A stretch of 64,000 nt of DNA from the NCBI GenBank assembly GCA_016182785.1, contig JACPFU010000001.1, forward strand, positions 1 to 64,000. The letters run 5' to 3'. Shown piece after piece: positions 50,550 through 59,451 of this stretch. A program made the translations under genes and the position numbers. How positions within the stretch are numbered: position 1 is the first letter of the stretch; each line of letters starts with the position of its first letter. This stretch comes from Lysobacterales bacterium. Lineage in GTDB: Bacteria; Pseudomonadota; Gammaproteobacteria; Xanthomonadales; Ahniellaceae. The notes below the pieces were generated by a model. The model saw nothing but the letters and a program-made list of their open reading frames with translations, was not told the DNA's origin and did not search any database.

Positions 50550-52193
50550 ATGTCCCTTGGACTGAATCTGCTGCATGCATTGAAGGCGCACGGCGCGCGC
50601 GAGATCTTCGGCATTCCCGGTGACTTCATCCTGCCGCTGTACAAGCAGATCGAGGCGAGCGGCATCTTGCCGCTGTACACGCTCAGCCACGAACCCTCGC
50701 TCGGCTTTGCCGCCGATGCCGCGGCGCGCATGAACTGCGGCCTCGGCGTGATCGCGGTGACCTACGGCGCCGGGGCGCTGAACGTGGTCAACGCCGTCGC
50801 CGGTGCCTTCGCCGAACGCTCGCCGCTGGTGGTGGTCGCCGGGTGCCCGGGCGAAGTCGAGCGCCACTCCAGCCTGGTGCTGCACCACCAGGTGCGCAGC
50901 ATCGATTCGCAGTGGCGCATCTTCGGCGAGATCACCTGCGACCGCGTGCGCCTGACCGATGCCGAGACCGCGCCGGCGCAGATCGCGCGCGTGCTGCGCA
51001 GTTGCCGCGAGTATTCGCAGCCGGTACTGATCGAAGTGCCGCGCGACATGACCGAGCGGCCGATGGCTGCGGTGCCGATGCTGCCGCCAAGTCCGTTCGA
51101 TCCGGCCGCGGTCGCCGAATGCGCGACCGAGTGGCTCGAGTGCATCCACGCCGCCAAGCGCCCGGTACTGGTGGTCGATATCGAGGTGCGGCGCTTCGGC
51201 GTCGAGGCGCAGGTGGCGGAACTGGCCAAGCGTCTGGCGCTGCCGGTGCTGACCACGTTCATGGGCCGCGGCCTGCTCGCCGATCACGGCGTCGAGGTGC
51301 ACGGCACCTATCTGGGCGTGGCCGGTGCGGCGGAAACGACGGCGCTGCTCGACGAGTCCGACCTGCCGGTGATGCTCGGCGTGATCCCGTCCGACAGCAA
51401 CTTCGGCGTTGCCGCCGAACGTTTCGACTTCCGCCGCGCGCTGATCGCCGAGCATCGCGAAGCGCGCGTCAGCCACCATCTCTACCAGGACATCCCGCTG
51501 GCGGCGCTGGTGGATGCGATGCTGGCGATGCTGCCACCGGCGGACGCGACGCGCACGCTGCCGCCGCCGCCGGCGTATCCCGAGGGGTTGGTCGATTCGG
51601 ATCGTCCGCTGCGCGCCGCCGACCTGAGCCCGGCGCTGAATGACCTGATCCGCGAGCGCGGCGCCTTCCCGCTGGTGTCGGACATCGGCGACTGCCTGTT
51701 CGCGGCGATGGAGATGCGGCCGACGCCGCTGGTCGCGCCCGGCTACTACGCGTCGATGGGTTTCGGCGTGCCGGCCGGGCTCGGCGTCGCCGCGACCACC
51801 GGCGAACGCCCGCTGATCCTGGTCGGCGACGGCGCCTTCCAGATGAGTGGCTGGGAACTCGGCAACTGCCGTCGCTACGGCTGGGACCCGATCGTGGTGG
51901 TGCTGAACAACCAGAGCTGGGAAATGATCCGCGCGTTCCAGCCGGAGTCGCGCTGCGCCGACCTCGGCGACTGGCGCTACGCCGATCTCGCCGACGTGCT
52001 CGGCGGCCGCGGCCACCGCGTGCCGCGCCCGCGCTGCGCATTGATCGGTGGGGCGGGCGGTGGTCGGCGGCGAGTGCGCCGGCCACGAGAAACAAATCCA
52101 GCCGACGCCGATGTGCGAGATCGGCTGCCGCCCCAACTCAACAGCCGCAACGGCGAACTGCTACCGCACACCTGGCAGCCGGCTGCGCCGTAA
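50550..52193 (+). CDS. Thiamine-diphosphate 2-oxo-acid decarboxylase, rearranged C-terminus
   Basis: 547 residues as an open frame. The N-terminal (IFGIPGDFILPLY, catalytic Glu in LSHEPSLGFAADAAARM), central and TPP-binding (GDGAFQMSGWELGN to NNQSWEM) regions fit the pyruvate/indolepyruvate decarboxylase family. Up to residue about 491 the protein looks normal; the last 56 residues are a foreign frame. The lost native end (GRFQLIEMMIAPGDCTPTLQ) is found at 54854-54960. Substrate unknown; an Ehrlich-type role with the aromatic aminotransferase is possible. Activity of this version is doubtful. Confidence 0.8.
   Translation: MSLGLNLLHALKAHGAREIFGIPGDFILPLYKQIEASGILPLYTLSHEPSLGFAADAAARMNCGLGVIAVTYGAGALNVVNAVAGAFAERSPLVVVAGCPGEVERHSSLVLHHQVRSIDSQWRIFGEITCDRVRLTDAETAPAQIARVLRSCREYSQPVLIEVPRDMTERPMAAVPMLPPSPFDPAAVAECATEWLECIHAAKRPVLVVDIEVRRFGVEAQVAELAKRLALPVLTTFMGRGLLADHGVEVHGTYLGVAGAAETTALLDESDLPVMLGVIPSDSNFGVAAERFDFRRALIAEHREARVSHHLYQDIPLAALVDAMLAMLPPADATRTLPPPPAYPEGLVDSDRPLRAADLSPALNDLIRERGAFPLVSDIGDCLFAAMEMRPTPLVAPGYYASMGFGVPAGLGVAATTGERPLILVGDGAFQMSGWELGNCRRYGWDPIVVVLNNQSWEMIRAFQPESRCADLGDWRYADLADVLGGRGHRVPRPRCALIGGAGGGRRRVRRPRETNPADADVRDRLPPQLNSRNGELLPHTWQPAAP
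51883..52023 (+). repeat. 141-base exact direct repeat, copy 1
   Basis: Identical in all 141 bases to 54712-54852, offset 2829. It lies inside the decarboxylase gene. Similarity with the other copy resumes weakly afterwards (GCGCATTGATCG and CTGCCGCACACC-like patches), so both descend from the same gene end. Confidence 0.95.
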
Positions 52194-52435
52194 GTACAGC
52201 CTGGCCGCTGCGGAAAGGTGGGTTGGGGGGATGCTTACGATCATTCCTGCTGTTCGACATGGTCACATCCCCGAAAGCCAAGCGCCTTCCGCGGCGTATT
52301 GGCCTCCCGCGTGACGCTAGCCCTGCCTGAGCACTGAACACGCCGACACACAGTGACCCAGCAACGCGCCAGTGTCGTAGCATTCGTATCGCTCAGAGTC
52401 GACAGTCGACCAGCAAAGCACGGAGCTTGAACGGA

Positions 52436-53071
52436 ATGAATCAGGCCGCGCACAACAAGATCGTCGCCTTCATCTGGGGGATCGCCGACGATGTGTTGCG
52501 CGACCTGTTCAGGCGCGGCAAGTACCCCGACGTCATCCTCCCGATGTGTGTCATCCGACGCATGGACGCGGTGCTCGAACCGACCAAGCAAGCCGTGCTC
52601 GATGCGAAGCAGATGCTCGACAGTGCGGGCATCGCCGAGCTGTCTCCTGAAGACATCCAGCGCATCACCAACAGCTGGCGCGTCGAAACAGCGCCGCCGC
52701 TGATCGCCAAGGTACACAAGCCGGGCAAGATCAAGGCCGATCCGATGTATGGCCTGTACGACGCCACTATTGATCGCAAGCCGGCAGTCGTCGAATACGA
52801 ACCCGATCCCGATCTCCGCGACAGCGAGCAGGTGCCGCTACTGGAACCCGGCGGCATCGAAGCTTTCATCCGGCGCGAAGTGCTGCCCTACACGCCGGAC
52901 GCTTGGGTCAAGCGCGACGCGACCAAGATCGGCTACGAAATCAGCTTCACCCGCCACTTCTACAAGCCGCAGCCACTGCGCACGCTGGCGGAAATTCGCG
53001 CCGACATCCTGGCGATCGAGAATGAGGCCGAGGGGCTGCTCGATGGATTGCTCAAAGGACCGCAGTCGTGA
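52436..53071 (+). pseudogene. hsdM: Type I restriction methyltransferase HsdM remnant with internal deletion
   Basis: 211 residues. Residues 1-85 match the HsdM N-terminal helical domain (FIWGIADDVLRDLFRRGKYPDVILPMC) and about 95-211 the C-terminal end (DSEQVPLLEPGGIEAFIRREVLPYTPDAW; EIRADILAIENEAEGLLDGLLKG). The whole SAM-binding N6-methyltransferase core (NPPY and SAM loop) is missing; normal family members are 700-850 residues. It remains in frame, but cannot methylate DNA. The region 52194-52435 upstream shows no gene. Confidence 0.85.
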
Positions 53072-54213
53072 CGAAGAGATCCCGTTCTGCCCCCCAAGCA
53101 CTCAAGCCGAACAAGCTTCAACCCGCGAGTCACGAACAGCCGGGCCGCGTCGCTGGGGCAGAGGCGCCTGTCATCGTTGACGAGGCAGCGCTCCTCACCG
53201 ACTTGAGGGAACTGATCCGCTCTGCTCGCCAACGGATTGCCACGGTGGCGAACTCGACCGCGACCCTGCTGTACTGGCACCTGGGGCGCCGGTTGCTCAC
53301 GGAAAATCTCCAGGGCGTTCGTGCGGCGTATGGGAAACAAATTCTCGCGACAGTGTCGCGAGAATTGACAGCAGAGTTTGGAGGAGGCTTTGGGTACGCC
53401 ACCGTGAATCGTGCCATCCAGTTCTCTGAGTGCTTCACCGACCTGGCAATTGTGTCGGCGCTGTCGACACAATTGAGCTGGAGCCACTTCGTCGAACTGC
53501 TGCCGATCAAGGACCATCTGGCCCGAGACTTCTACGCAGAGATTTGCCGCATCGAGCGCTGGAACGTGCGCACACTGAGGACGAAAATCGGCGGCATGCT
53601 ATTCCAACGCACGGCGTTGTCAAAGAAGCCAGAAGCCGTCATCTCGGCAGAAATCGGCAAACTTCGCGACGGGCAGATGAGCCCCGACATCGTATTTCGC
53701 GACCCCTATCTGCTCGACCTGCTCGGTTTGAAGGGCGCTTACAACGAGCACGATCTCGAGAGCGCCATCCTGCGCGAAATTGAAGGTGTCCTGCTCGAAT
53801 TGGGCGCCGGCTTCGCGTTCGTCGCTCGGCAAAAGCGCATGAGCGTCGGTAAGGACGATTTCCATCTCGACCTGCTGTTCTTCCACCGCCACCTGCGCCG
53901 GTTGATCGCCGTCGAGTTGAAACTGGAATCCTTCCAGCCTGCGCATGTCGGCCAGATGGAGCTGTACCTGCGCTGGTTGGATAGGCACGAACGCGTTCCC
54001 GGCGAAGAAGCGCCGATCGGACTCATCCTGTGTGCTTCCGCCGACGCCGAACAGGTGGAGCTGCTCCAGCTCGACGCCAAATCCATCCGCGTCAGCGAGT
54101 ACCTGACGGAGTTGCCGCCGCTACCGCTGCTGCGCGCCCGGCTGCACCAGGCGATAGAACACGCCAGGGAGAGCGCTGCCCGACGACCACAGGATGCCGA
54201 GGGTCGTCCATGA
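53068..54213 (+). CDS. DUF1016/PDDEXK nuclease-family protein (YhcG-like)
   Basis: 381 residues, intact. A DUF1016 N-terminal domain (LLYWHLGRRLLTENLQ; LSWSHFVELLPIKD) is followed by a PDDEXK nuclease-like core with DFHLDLLFFHRHLRRLIAVE and ELKLESFQPAHVGQM, i.e. the D...ExK pattern. Frequently encoded inside type I restriction loci; role not established. Overlaps the hsdM remnant stop by 4 bases. Codon use is less GC-rich than its neighbours, consistent with acquisition. Confidence 0.85.
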   Translation: MTKRSRSAPQALKPNKLQPASHEQPGRVAGAEAPVIVDEAALLTDLRELIRSARQRIATVANSTATLLYWHLGRRLLTENLQGVRAAYGKQILATVSRELTAEFGGGFGYATVNRAIQFSECFTDLAIVSALSTQLSWSHFVELLPIKDHLARDFYAEICRIERWNVRTLRTKIGGMLFQRTALSKKPEAVISAEIGKLRDGQMSPDIVFRDPYLLDLLGLKGAYNEHDLESAILREIEGVLLELGAGFAFVARQKRMSVGKDDFHLDLLFFHRHLRRLIAVELKLESFQPAHVGQMELYLRWLDRHERVPGEEAPIGLILCASADAEQVELLQLDAKSIRVSEYLTELPPLPLLRARLHQAIEHARESAARRPQDAEGRP

Positions 54214-54467
54214 GCGAGTACGCCGACCCCCGCAAAGCAATCGACTTGTCCGCTGAGCGCGTACAGGCGCTCCAGCAGCAGGCTGTGCGGCAATACCAAC
54301 CAGTCGTTGATGACATCTTGCGCACCCGCTCTAGCGATAGCCAGCACATAGAGCAAACGCTCGATGGCCTGCTCGACTTCTGCAGTAGCGAACACGTGCT
54401 GCATCCGTGCGCCGTGTTCCGTGAAGACGCGGGGCGCATAACGCCGACCGCCTCGTTTGGCGTTTGA
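54210..54467 (+). pseudogene. Truncated small restriction-locus protein
   Basis: 85 residues in frame. The start (MSEYADPRKAIDLSAERVQA, VVDDILRTRSSD, IEQTLDGLLDFC) resembles a small protein that accompanies hsdM in type I loci. After about residue 64 (near base 54403) the sequence switches to antisense of an ORF6N gene, so the native C-terminus is lost. Confidence 0.6.
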
Positions 54468-54692
54468 GGTCGCAGATTGCGACCTCAAAGCGACGAACTC
54501 GTCATCGCTGAGCACGAACATGAAGTCTTCCGGAAACTTCGCGAGGTTGCGCTTGATCGCCTCGTTGAATCGCTTCGTCGGCACGCCATAGAGCGCGGCG
54601 AGGTCGGCATCGACAATGACGCGCTGACCGCGCATCGAGAGGCTGCGCAGTGTGATGGCTTCCGCCGCAGGCAACCGCGGCGGTGTGCTCAT
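54403..54692 (-). pseudogene. ORF6N-domain gene A, truncated
   Basis: Starting at ATG 54692, about 95 residues match the ORF6N/KilA-N-type domain of phage-like DNA-binding proteins: LRGQ-type ITLRSLSMRGQRVIVDADLA, NEAIKRNLAKFPEDFMFVLS, RVFTEHGA. At about 54403 homology stops and the frame runs on through other genes. It has no native end. Confidence 0.7.
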
Positions 54693-54711
54693 TGGCGTCC
54701 TCCCGGGTTCC

Positions 54712-54852
54712 GGGACCCGATCGTGGTGGTGCTGAACAACCAGAGCTGGGAAATGATCCGCGCGTTCCAGCCGGAGTCGCGCTGCGCCGACCTCGGCGAC
54801 TGGCGCTACGCCGATCTCGCCGACGTGCTCGGCGGCCGCGGCCACCGCGTGC
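54712..54852 (+). repeat. 141-base exact direct repeat, copy 2
   Basis: Perfect copy of 51883-52023. It begins 20 bases upstream of the ORF6N-A start codon and continues into the displaced 3' end of the decarboxylase gene. Confidence 0.95.
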
Positions 54853-54960
54853 GGCCGCTTCCAGCTCATCGAAATGATGATCGCCCCCGGCGACTGCACC
54901 CCGACCCTGCAACGCTTCTCCGACGGCATCCGCGCCCTGCGCGCCCGCGCCGCGCATTGA
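54853..54960 (+). pseudogene. Displaced 3' end of the decarboxylase gene
   Basis: Bases from 54854 read GRFQLIEMMIAPGDCTPTLQ to LRARAAH-stop, the expected carboxy end of the decarboxylase. Its frame is shifted relative to repeat copy 2 directly before it; roughly 20 residues usually lie between, so a small deletion is present here too. Confidence 0.75.
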
Positions 54961-55049
54961 TCGTCGTGGCGGGCGGTGGTGGATGACGTGCCTGCCGACC
55001 AAGCGCAACCGCCGCATCGGCGAACGGCTGCCGCACACCCGGCCGCCCG

Positions 55050-55267
55050 TTGCGCCGCAGGCGCAGCTGCACGAACGCGCGCACGACCTACACCGAGATC
55101 GCGATGGCGCGCGGGTTGTTGAGCAGCAGGGCGGCCATCAGTGCGCCGTGCTCGGTGAAGACGTTCGGCAGCTCGTTGCGATGCTGGCCGCGTCCGGTCT
55201 TTGAGGTCGCACTGTGCGACCTCGAAGCCACCCACTCCTCCCCGGTCAGCGTGAACATGCAGTCTTC
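55050..55267 (-). pseudogene. ORF6N-domain gene B, degenerate
   Basis: The minus strand encodes EDCMFTLTGEEWVASR, NVFTEHGALMAALLLNNPRA and VVRAFVQLRLRR, the middle and end of an ORF6N protein, but a TAG (55088-55090) replaces the usual Tyr before VVRAFV and no N-terminus is present. A different paralogue from gene A. The rest of 54961-55412 holds no gene I can see. Confidence 0.75.
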
Positions 55268-55412
55268 CGGCTCAGGTCAACCTCAGTCAGCATCTTGAGA
55301 GCCCTATACTGCTCGCCAGATCGCGGCAAGCCGGAGGCCGGCTGGGTCACCGATCGCAATACGGGTCTGATCAGGCCGATGCTTGTTCGGAGATCTCCCG
55401 AAGGAGGGCGTG

Positions 55413-56480
55413 ATGCGTAACCGGTGGTGTTCTCGCGGTAGGGCGTTGCAGACGGTGTGCATCGGCGCACTCTTGATCGGGCCGGTCCATGCCGCCCCAT
55501 TTGCCTACATTGCCAATCAGAACAGCGGCACCGTCTCGGTGATCGACACCGCCAGCAACGCTGTGGTCGCCTCTCCCACGGTGGGAACGGGACCGTTCGG
55601 CCTGGTGGTCAGTCCGGACGGCACCAGCGTGTATGTCGTGAATAACGGCGGCGGCACCGTTTCGGTGATCGACACCGCCACCAACACCGTCGTGGGTTCC
55701 CCGATCACGGTGGGGGCTGGGCCGCAGGGCGCTGCCGTCACTCCGGATGGCACCCGGCTCTACGTCACGAATACCGGCGCCGGCAGTGTCTCGGTGATCG
55801 ACACCACGACCAACACGGTGGTGACGGCTCCCATCGTGGTGGGCACCAACCCGGCCGGCTTGGCCATTACCCCGGACGGCACCAGGGTCTACGTCGCGAA
55901 TTGGGGAAGCAACGACGTCTCGGTGATCGACACTGCCACCGACACCGTTGTCGGTGCCACCATTCCGACGGGCGCAAGTCCGTATGGCGTGGCCGTCTCC
56001 CCGGACGGAGCCAGGATCTACGTGGCCAATTCCTACAACGGCGAGGGTGGCAACTCCGTCTCGGTGATCGACACCGCCACCAACAGCGTGGTCGCCACCC
56101 CAGCGGTCGGGGCTGGGCCAGTCGGCGTAGCCGTTTCGCCTGGGGGCACCCGGGTCTATGTCGCAAACCAGCTCAGCAGCAATGTCTCGGTGATCGACAC
56201 CGCAACCAATACCGTGCTTGGCGCGCCCATCCCCGTCGGTGGCTACCCTACGGGTCTGGCGATCACGCCGGGTGGAAGCCGAATCTACGTCGCGAACTGG
56301 AGCAGCGACACCGTCTCGGTCATCGACACCGCCAGCAACGGCGTAGTGGGTGCTCCAATTCCGGTGGGCGATGCGCCGGTTGCCCTCGGGTTGTTCATTC
56401 AGGCGGTCGTTCCGCATTGGATCTTCGCCAACGGCTTCGAGTCAGCCGGCGCGCCGATACGAAGCACAGTCTGGCCCTGA
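55413..56480 (+). CDS. Secreted YVTN beta-propeller protein
   Basis: 355 residues. Signal peptide (about 1-27, ending VHA-AP), then seven near-identical repeats of about 42 residues, each with VSVIDT and SPDGTxVYVxN, forming a seven-bladed propeller. It ends with WIFANGFESAG, a tail shared with the GH44 protein at 60830. GGAGG precedes the ATG. Binding partner unknown; such proteins often act in surface adhesion or electron-transfer accessory roles. Confidence 0.88.
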   Translation: MRNRWCSRGRALQTVCIGALLIGPVHAAPFAYIANQNSGTVSVIDTASNAVVASPTVGTGPFGLVVSPDGTSVYVVNNGGGTVSVIDTATNTVVGSPITVGAGPQGAAVTPDGTRLYVTNTGAGSVSVIDTTTNTVVTAPIVVGTNPAGLAITPDGTRVYVANWGSNDVSVIDTATDTVVGATIPTGASPYGVAVSPDGARIYVANSYNGEGGNSVSVIDTATNSVVATPAVGAGPVGVAVSPGGTRVYVANQLSSNVSVIDTATNTVLGAPIPVGGYPTGLAITPGGSRIYVANWSSDTVSVIDTASNGVVGAPIPVGDAPVALGLFIQAVVPHWIFANGFESAGAPIRSTVWP

Positions 56481-56664
56481 CGTCAGAGGCCAACCGACGG
56501 TTCCCGCAGGTGCTGATCGTCCGTCTGCGGAAGCTGGCTGGTCGGTCAGTGCCCTGTCGCCGCGCATGGCGCGCGATTTCAGGTCCTCATGAATCAGCGC
56601 CCAGCCAAGCGCTTCGTGGTGCCTTCCTCCCGATCATGCCCGCACCGAGTTCCCCAGGTCGTGC

Positions 56665-57858
56665 TCAGTCGCGCAAGACGCTGGCGACGGCGTGGGCGAA
56701 GTGGGGGAGGTTGCGGGGGGCGAGGCCGGCGATGTTGATGCGGCTGCTGTCGAGCATGTAGACCGCGAACTCGTCGCGCAGGCGGGTGATCTGGGCTGGC
56801 GTCAGGCCGAGGAAGGAGAACATGCCGCGTTGCCGCGCGATGAAGCCGAAGTCGCGGTTGGCGCCGGCGGCGGCCAGTTGGGCGACGGCGCCGGTGCGCA
56901 TGGCGGTAATGCGTTCGCGCATCGATGCGAGTTCCTGCAGCCACTGCGTGCGCAGCGCCGGTCGCGTCAGGATGCGCGCGACCAGCGCGGCGCCGTGCGC
57001 GGGCGGCATCGAGTAGATGTTGCGCACGCCGGTCAGCAGCACCGATCCCGCGGCTGCGGCCTGCGCCGGGTTGGCGGCGAGCAGGCTGATCGCGCCGGTA
57101 CGTTCGCGGTAGAGGCCGAAGTTCTTCGAACAGGAGGTCGCGAGCAGCAGTTCCGGCAGCCGTTCCGCGAGCAGACGCGGCCCGTGCGCGTCGGCATCGA
57201 GCCCTTCGCCGAAGCCCTGGTAGGCCATGTCGATGAAGGGCAGGAAGCCGCGCTTCAACGCCAGCTCGGCGATCGCCGGCCACAGCTCCGCCGGAACGTC
57301 GACGCCGCTCGGGTTGTGGCAGCAGGCGTGCAGCACGACGACATCGTTGGCCGGAACTTCGGCGAGCGCGGCGAGCATGGCGTCGCCACGCAGCGTCTGC
57401 TTCGCGGCGTCGTAGTACGGGAATTCGCGCATCGCCAGGCCGGCGGCGCGGAACACGGCAGCGTGGTTGGCCCAGGTCGAGTCCGGCAGCCACAGCGTCG
57501 CGTCCGGGCGACTGCGCTTGAGCAGGTCGGCGGCGACGCGCAGCGCTGCGGTGCCGCCCGGGGTCTGCGCGGTGAACACGCGGCGGTCGCGCAGGACGGC
57601 GTGGTCGCCGAGCGCGAGCGACTCGATCGCGGCATTGAACTCGGCATCGCCGGCCATGCCCTGGTAGGTCTTGGTGGTCTCCTCGGCCAGGCGCATCTGC
57701 TCGGCCGCGCGCACGCAGTCGAGGATCGGGGTGTGGCCGTCGGCGTCGCGGAACACGCCGACGCCGAGGTCGATGCGCTCGGCGCGCGAATCGGCGCGGA
57801 AGCGCGCCATCAGGCCGAGGATGGGATCGTCGGGCGCGGTCTGCAGATGCTCGAACAT
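56665..57858 (-). CDS. tyrB: Aromatic amino acid aminotransferase
   Basis: 397 residues, class I PLP aminotransferase. The PLP lysine is in SCSKNFGLYRER, DMAYQGFGEGLDADAHG is typical of the AspC/TyrB subgroup, and SRINIAGLAPRN contains the carboxylate-binding Arg. Aspartate versus aromatic preference cannot be fixed from sequence. It is 68 bases downstream of the UbiD gene on the same strand. Confidence 0.9.
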   Translation of the reverse strand: MFEHLQTAPDDPILGLMARFRADSRAERIDLGVGVFRDADGHTPILDCVRAAEQMRLAEETTKTYQGMAGDAEFNAAIESLALGDHAVLRDRRVFTAQTPGGTAALRVAADLLKRSRPDATLWLPDSTWANHAAVFRAAGLAMREFPYYDAAKQTLRGDAMLAALAEVPANDVVVLHACCHNPSGVDVPAELWPAIAELALKRGFLPFIDMAYQGFGEGLDADAHGPRLLAERLPELLLATSCSKNFGLYRERTGAISLLAANPAQAAAAGSVLLTGVRNIYSMPPAHGAALVARILTRPALRTQWLQELASMRERITAMRTGAVAQLAAAGANRDFGFIARQRGMFSFLGLTPAQITRLRDEFAVYMLDSSRINIAGLAPRNLPHFAHAVASVLRD

Positions 57859-57926
57859 CGAAGCCTCGTTGGCGGTTGCGGGAGGACGCGAGCGTAGCGC
57901 GGCAGACGCCGCGGCTCGTGTCCGCA

Positions 57927-59420
57927 TCATGGCGATTCGGCTGCGCCCGGCGTGGCCGCGATGCGCTGCCAGAGCGCTTCCATGCGCCGCGCCACGGCGG
58001 CATCGGGCACGATCGTGCGGCTCCAGTCGCGGCTGGTTTCGCCCGGCCACTTGCGCGTCGCGTCGAGGCCGAGCTTGGAACCGAGTCCCGGCACCGGGCT
58101 GGCGAAATCGAGGTAGTCGATCGGCGTGTTCTCGACCAGCATCGAATCGCGCGCCGGATCGACCCGTGTCGACAGCGCCCAGATCACCTGCGACCAGTCG
58201 CGCACGTCGATGTCCTCGTCGGTGATGATCACGAACTTGGTGTAGGTGAACTGGCGCAGGTAGGACCAGATGCCCATCATCATCCGTCGCGCGTGGCCGG
58301 CGTACTGCTTGCGGATGCTGACCACCGCGATGCGATACGAGCAGGCTTCCGGCGGCAGGTAGAAGTCGTGGATCTCCGGGAACACCTTGCGCAGGATCGG
58401 CACGAACACGTCGTTCAGCGCCATCGCCAGCACCGAGGGTTCGTCGTGCGGCGCGCGGCCCATGTAGCTGCCCTGGTAGATCGCGTCGCGGCGCAGGCGC
58501 AGGCGTTCGATCGTCAGCACCGGGAATTCGGCGCGTGCGTTGTAGTAGCCGGTGTGGTCGCCAAACGGGCCTTCGGGCGCCATGTCTCCCGGGTGGATGA
58601 AGCCTTCGATCAGGATCTCGCAACCCGCCGGCGCATCGAGGCCGGTCAAGGCGCTGTGCCAGACGCGCGTGCGCTCGCCACGCAGCAGGCCGGCGAACTC
58701 GTATTCGGAGATCGTGTCCGGCACCGGTGCCACGGCAGCCAGCGTGGTCGCCGGGTCGGCACCGATCGCAACCAGCGCCGGGAACGGCTGGCCGGGATGC
58801 TCGCGCTGGAAATCGGCGAAGTCGAGCGCGCCACCGCGATGCGGCAGCCAGCGCATGATCACGCGATTGCGACCGATCACCTGCTGCCGATAGATCGCGA
58901 CGTTCTGGCGACGCTGGCGGGTGCCGCGGGTGATGACCAGGCCCAGCGTGATCAATTTTCCGACATCGTCCGGCCAGCAGTGCTGGATCGGCAGACGCGC
59001 GAGGTCGATGTCGTCGCCTTCGAGCACTACTTCGTTGAACGCGGCCTCGCGCTGCGCGCGCGGCGCGACATGCGCGAGCTGCGCCAGTTCCGGCCACAAC
59101 GCCAGTGCATCCTTCAGGCTGGAGGGCCAGCGCGGTTCCTTGATCGCGGCGAGCAGTTCGCCGAGTTCGCGCAACGAGGCCAGCGGGCGGCCGGCGAGTG
59201 CGGCTTCGATGCGGCTGCGATGCCCGAACAAGTTGCCGAGAAAGGCATGCGCGGCGCCGGTCGGACGTTCGACCAGCAGCGCCGGACCTTGCTGCTTCAG
59301 TGCATGCAGGCAAAGCGCGGTGGTTTCGAGGTGCGGGTCGACCGGCTCGCGCACGCGCCGCAACTGGCCGCGCTGCTCCAGGTGCGCGAGGAATGCGCGC
59401 AAGTCGTGGAAGTGGCTCAT
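57927..59420 (-). CDS. ubiD: UbiD-family decarboxylase
   Basis: 497 residues. EGPFGDHTGYYN and FGTYMG-like QGSYMGRAPHDEPSVL, IRKQYAGHARRMMMG and TRVDPARD match UbiD, the prenylated-FMN-dependent decarboxylase of ubiquinone synthesis (partner UbiX not in window). It lies 31 bases behind nnrS, so both may be expressed from the FNR-type promoter. Confidence 0.93.
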   Translation of the reverse strand: MSHFHDLRAFLAHLEQRGQLRRVREPVDPHLETTALCLHALKQQGPALLVERPTGAAHAFLGNLFGHRSRIEAALAGRPLASLRELGELLAAIKEPRWPSSLKDALALWPELAQLAHVAPRAQREAAFNEVVLEGDDIDLARLPIQHCWPDDVGKLITLGLVITRGTRQRRQNVAIYRQQVIGRNRVIMRWLPHRGGALDFADFQREHPGQPFPALVAIGADPATTLAAVAPVPDTISEYEFAGLLRGERTRVWHSALTGLDAPAGCEILIEGFIHPGDMAPEGPFGDHTGYYNARAEFPVLTIERLRLRRDAIYQGSYMGRAPHDEPSVLAMALNDVFVPILRKVFPEIHDFYLPPEACSYRIAVVSIRKQYAGHARRMMMGIWSYLRQFTYTKFVIITDEDIDVRDWSQVIWALSTRVDPARDSMLVENTPIDYLDFASPVPGLGSKLGLDATRKWPGETSRDWSRTIVPDAAVARRMEALWQRIAATPGAAESP

Positions 59421-59451
59421 CGAGGATTCCTCATGGCGCCGCCGGAGGTCA

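Noticed and set aside
52194..52435. Possible attachment site or insertion-sequence end before the hsdM remnant
   Set aside because: I found no terminal inverted repeats, target duplication or transposase fragment in this stretch.
53739..55235. A 498-codon minus-strand frame over the DUF1016 gene
   Set aside because: Only about 95 codons (54692-54403) match ORF6N; the rest is antisense of DUF1016 and the repeat.
55413..56480. Short-period DNA repeats that could suggest a CRISPR or satellite array
   Set aside because: The period of about 126 bases is the coding repeat of YVTN blades; frame is kept throughout and there are no constant repeat/spacer units.
56665..59313. An 882-codon minus-strand frame spanning tyrB and UbiD
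   Set aside because: The tyrB part is real from 57858; upstream codons are an out-of-frame reading of ubiD.
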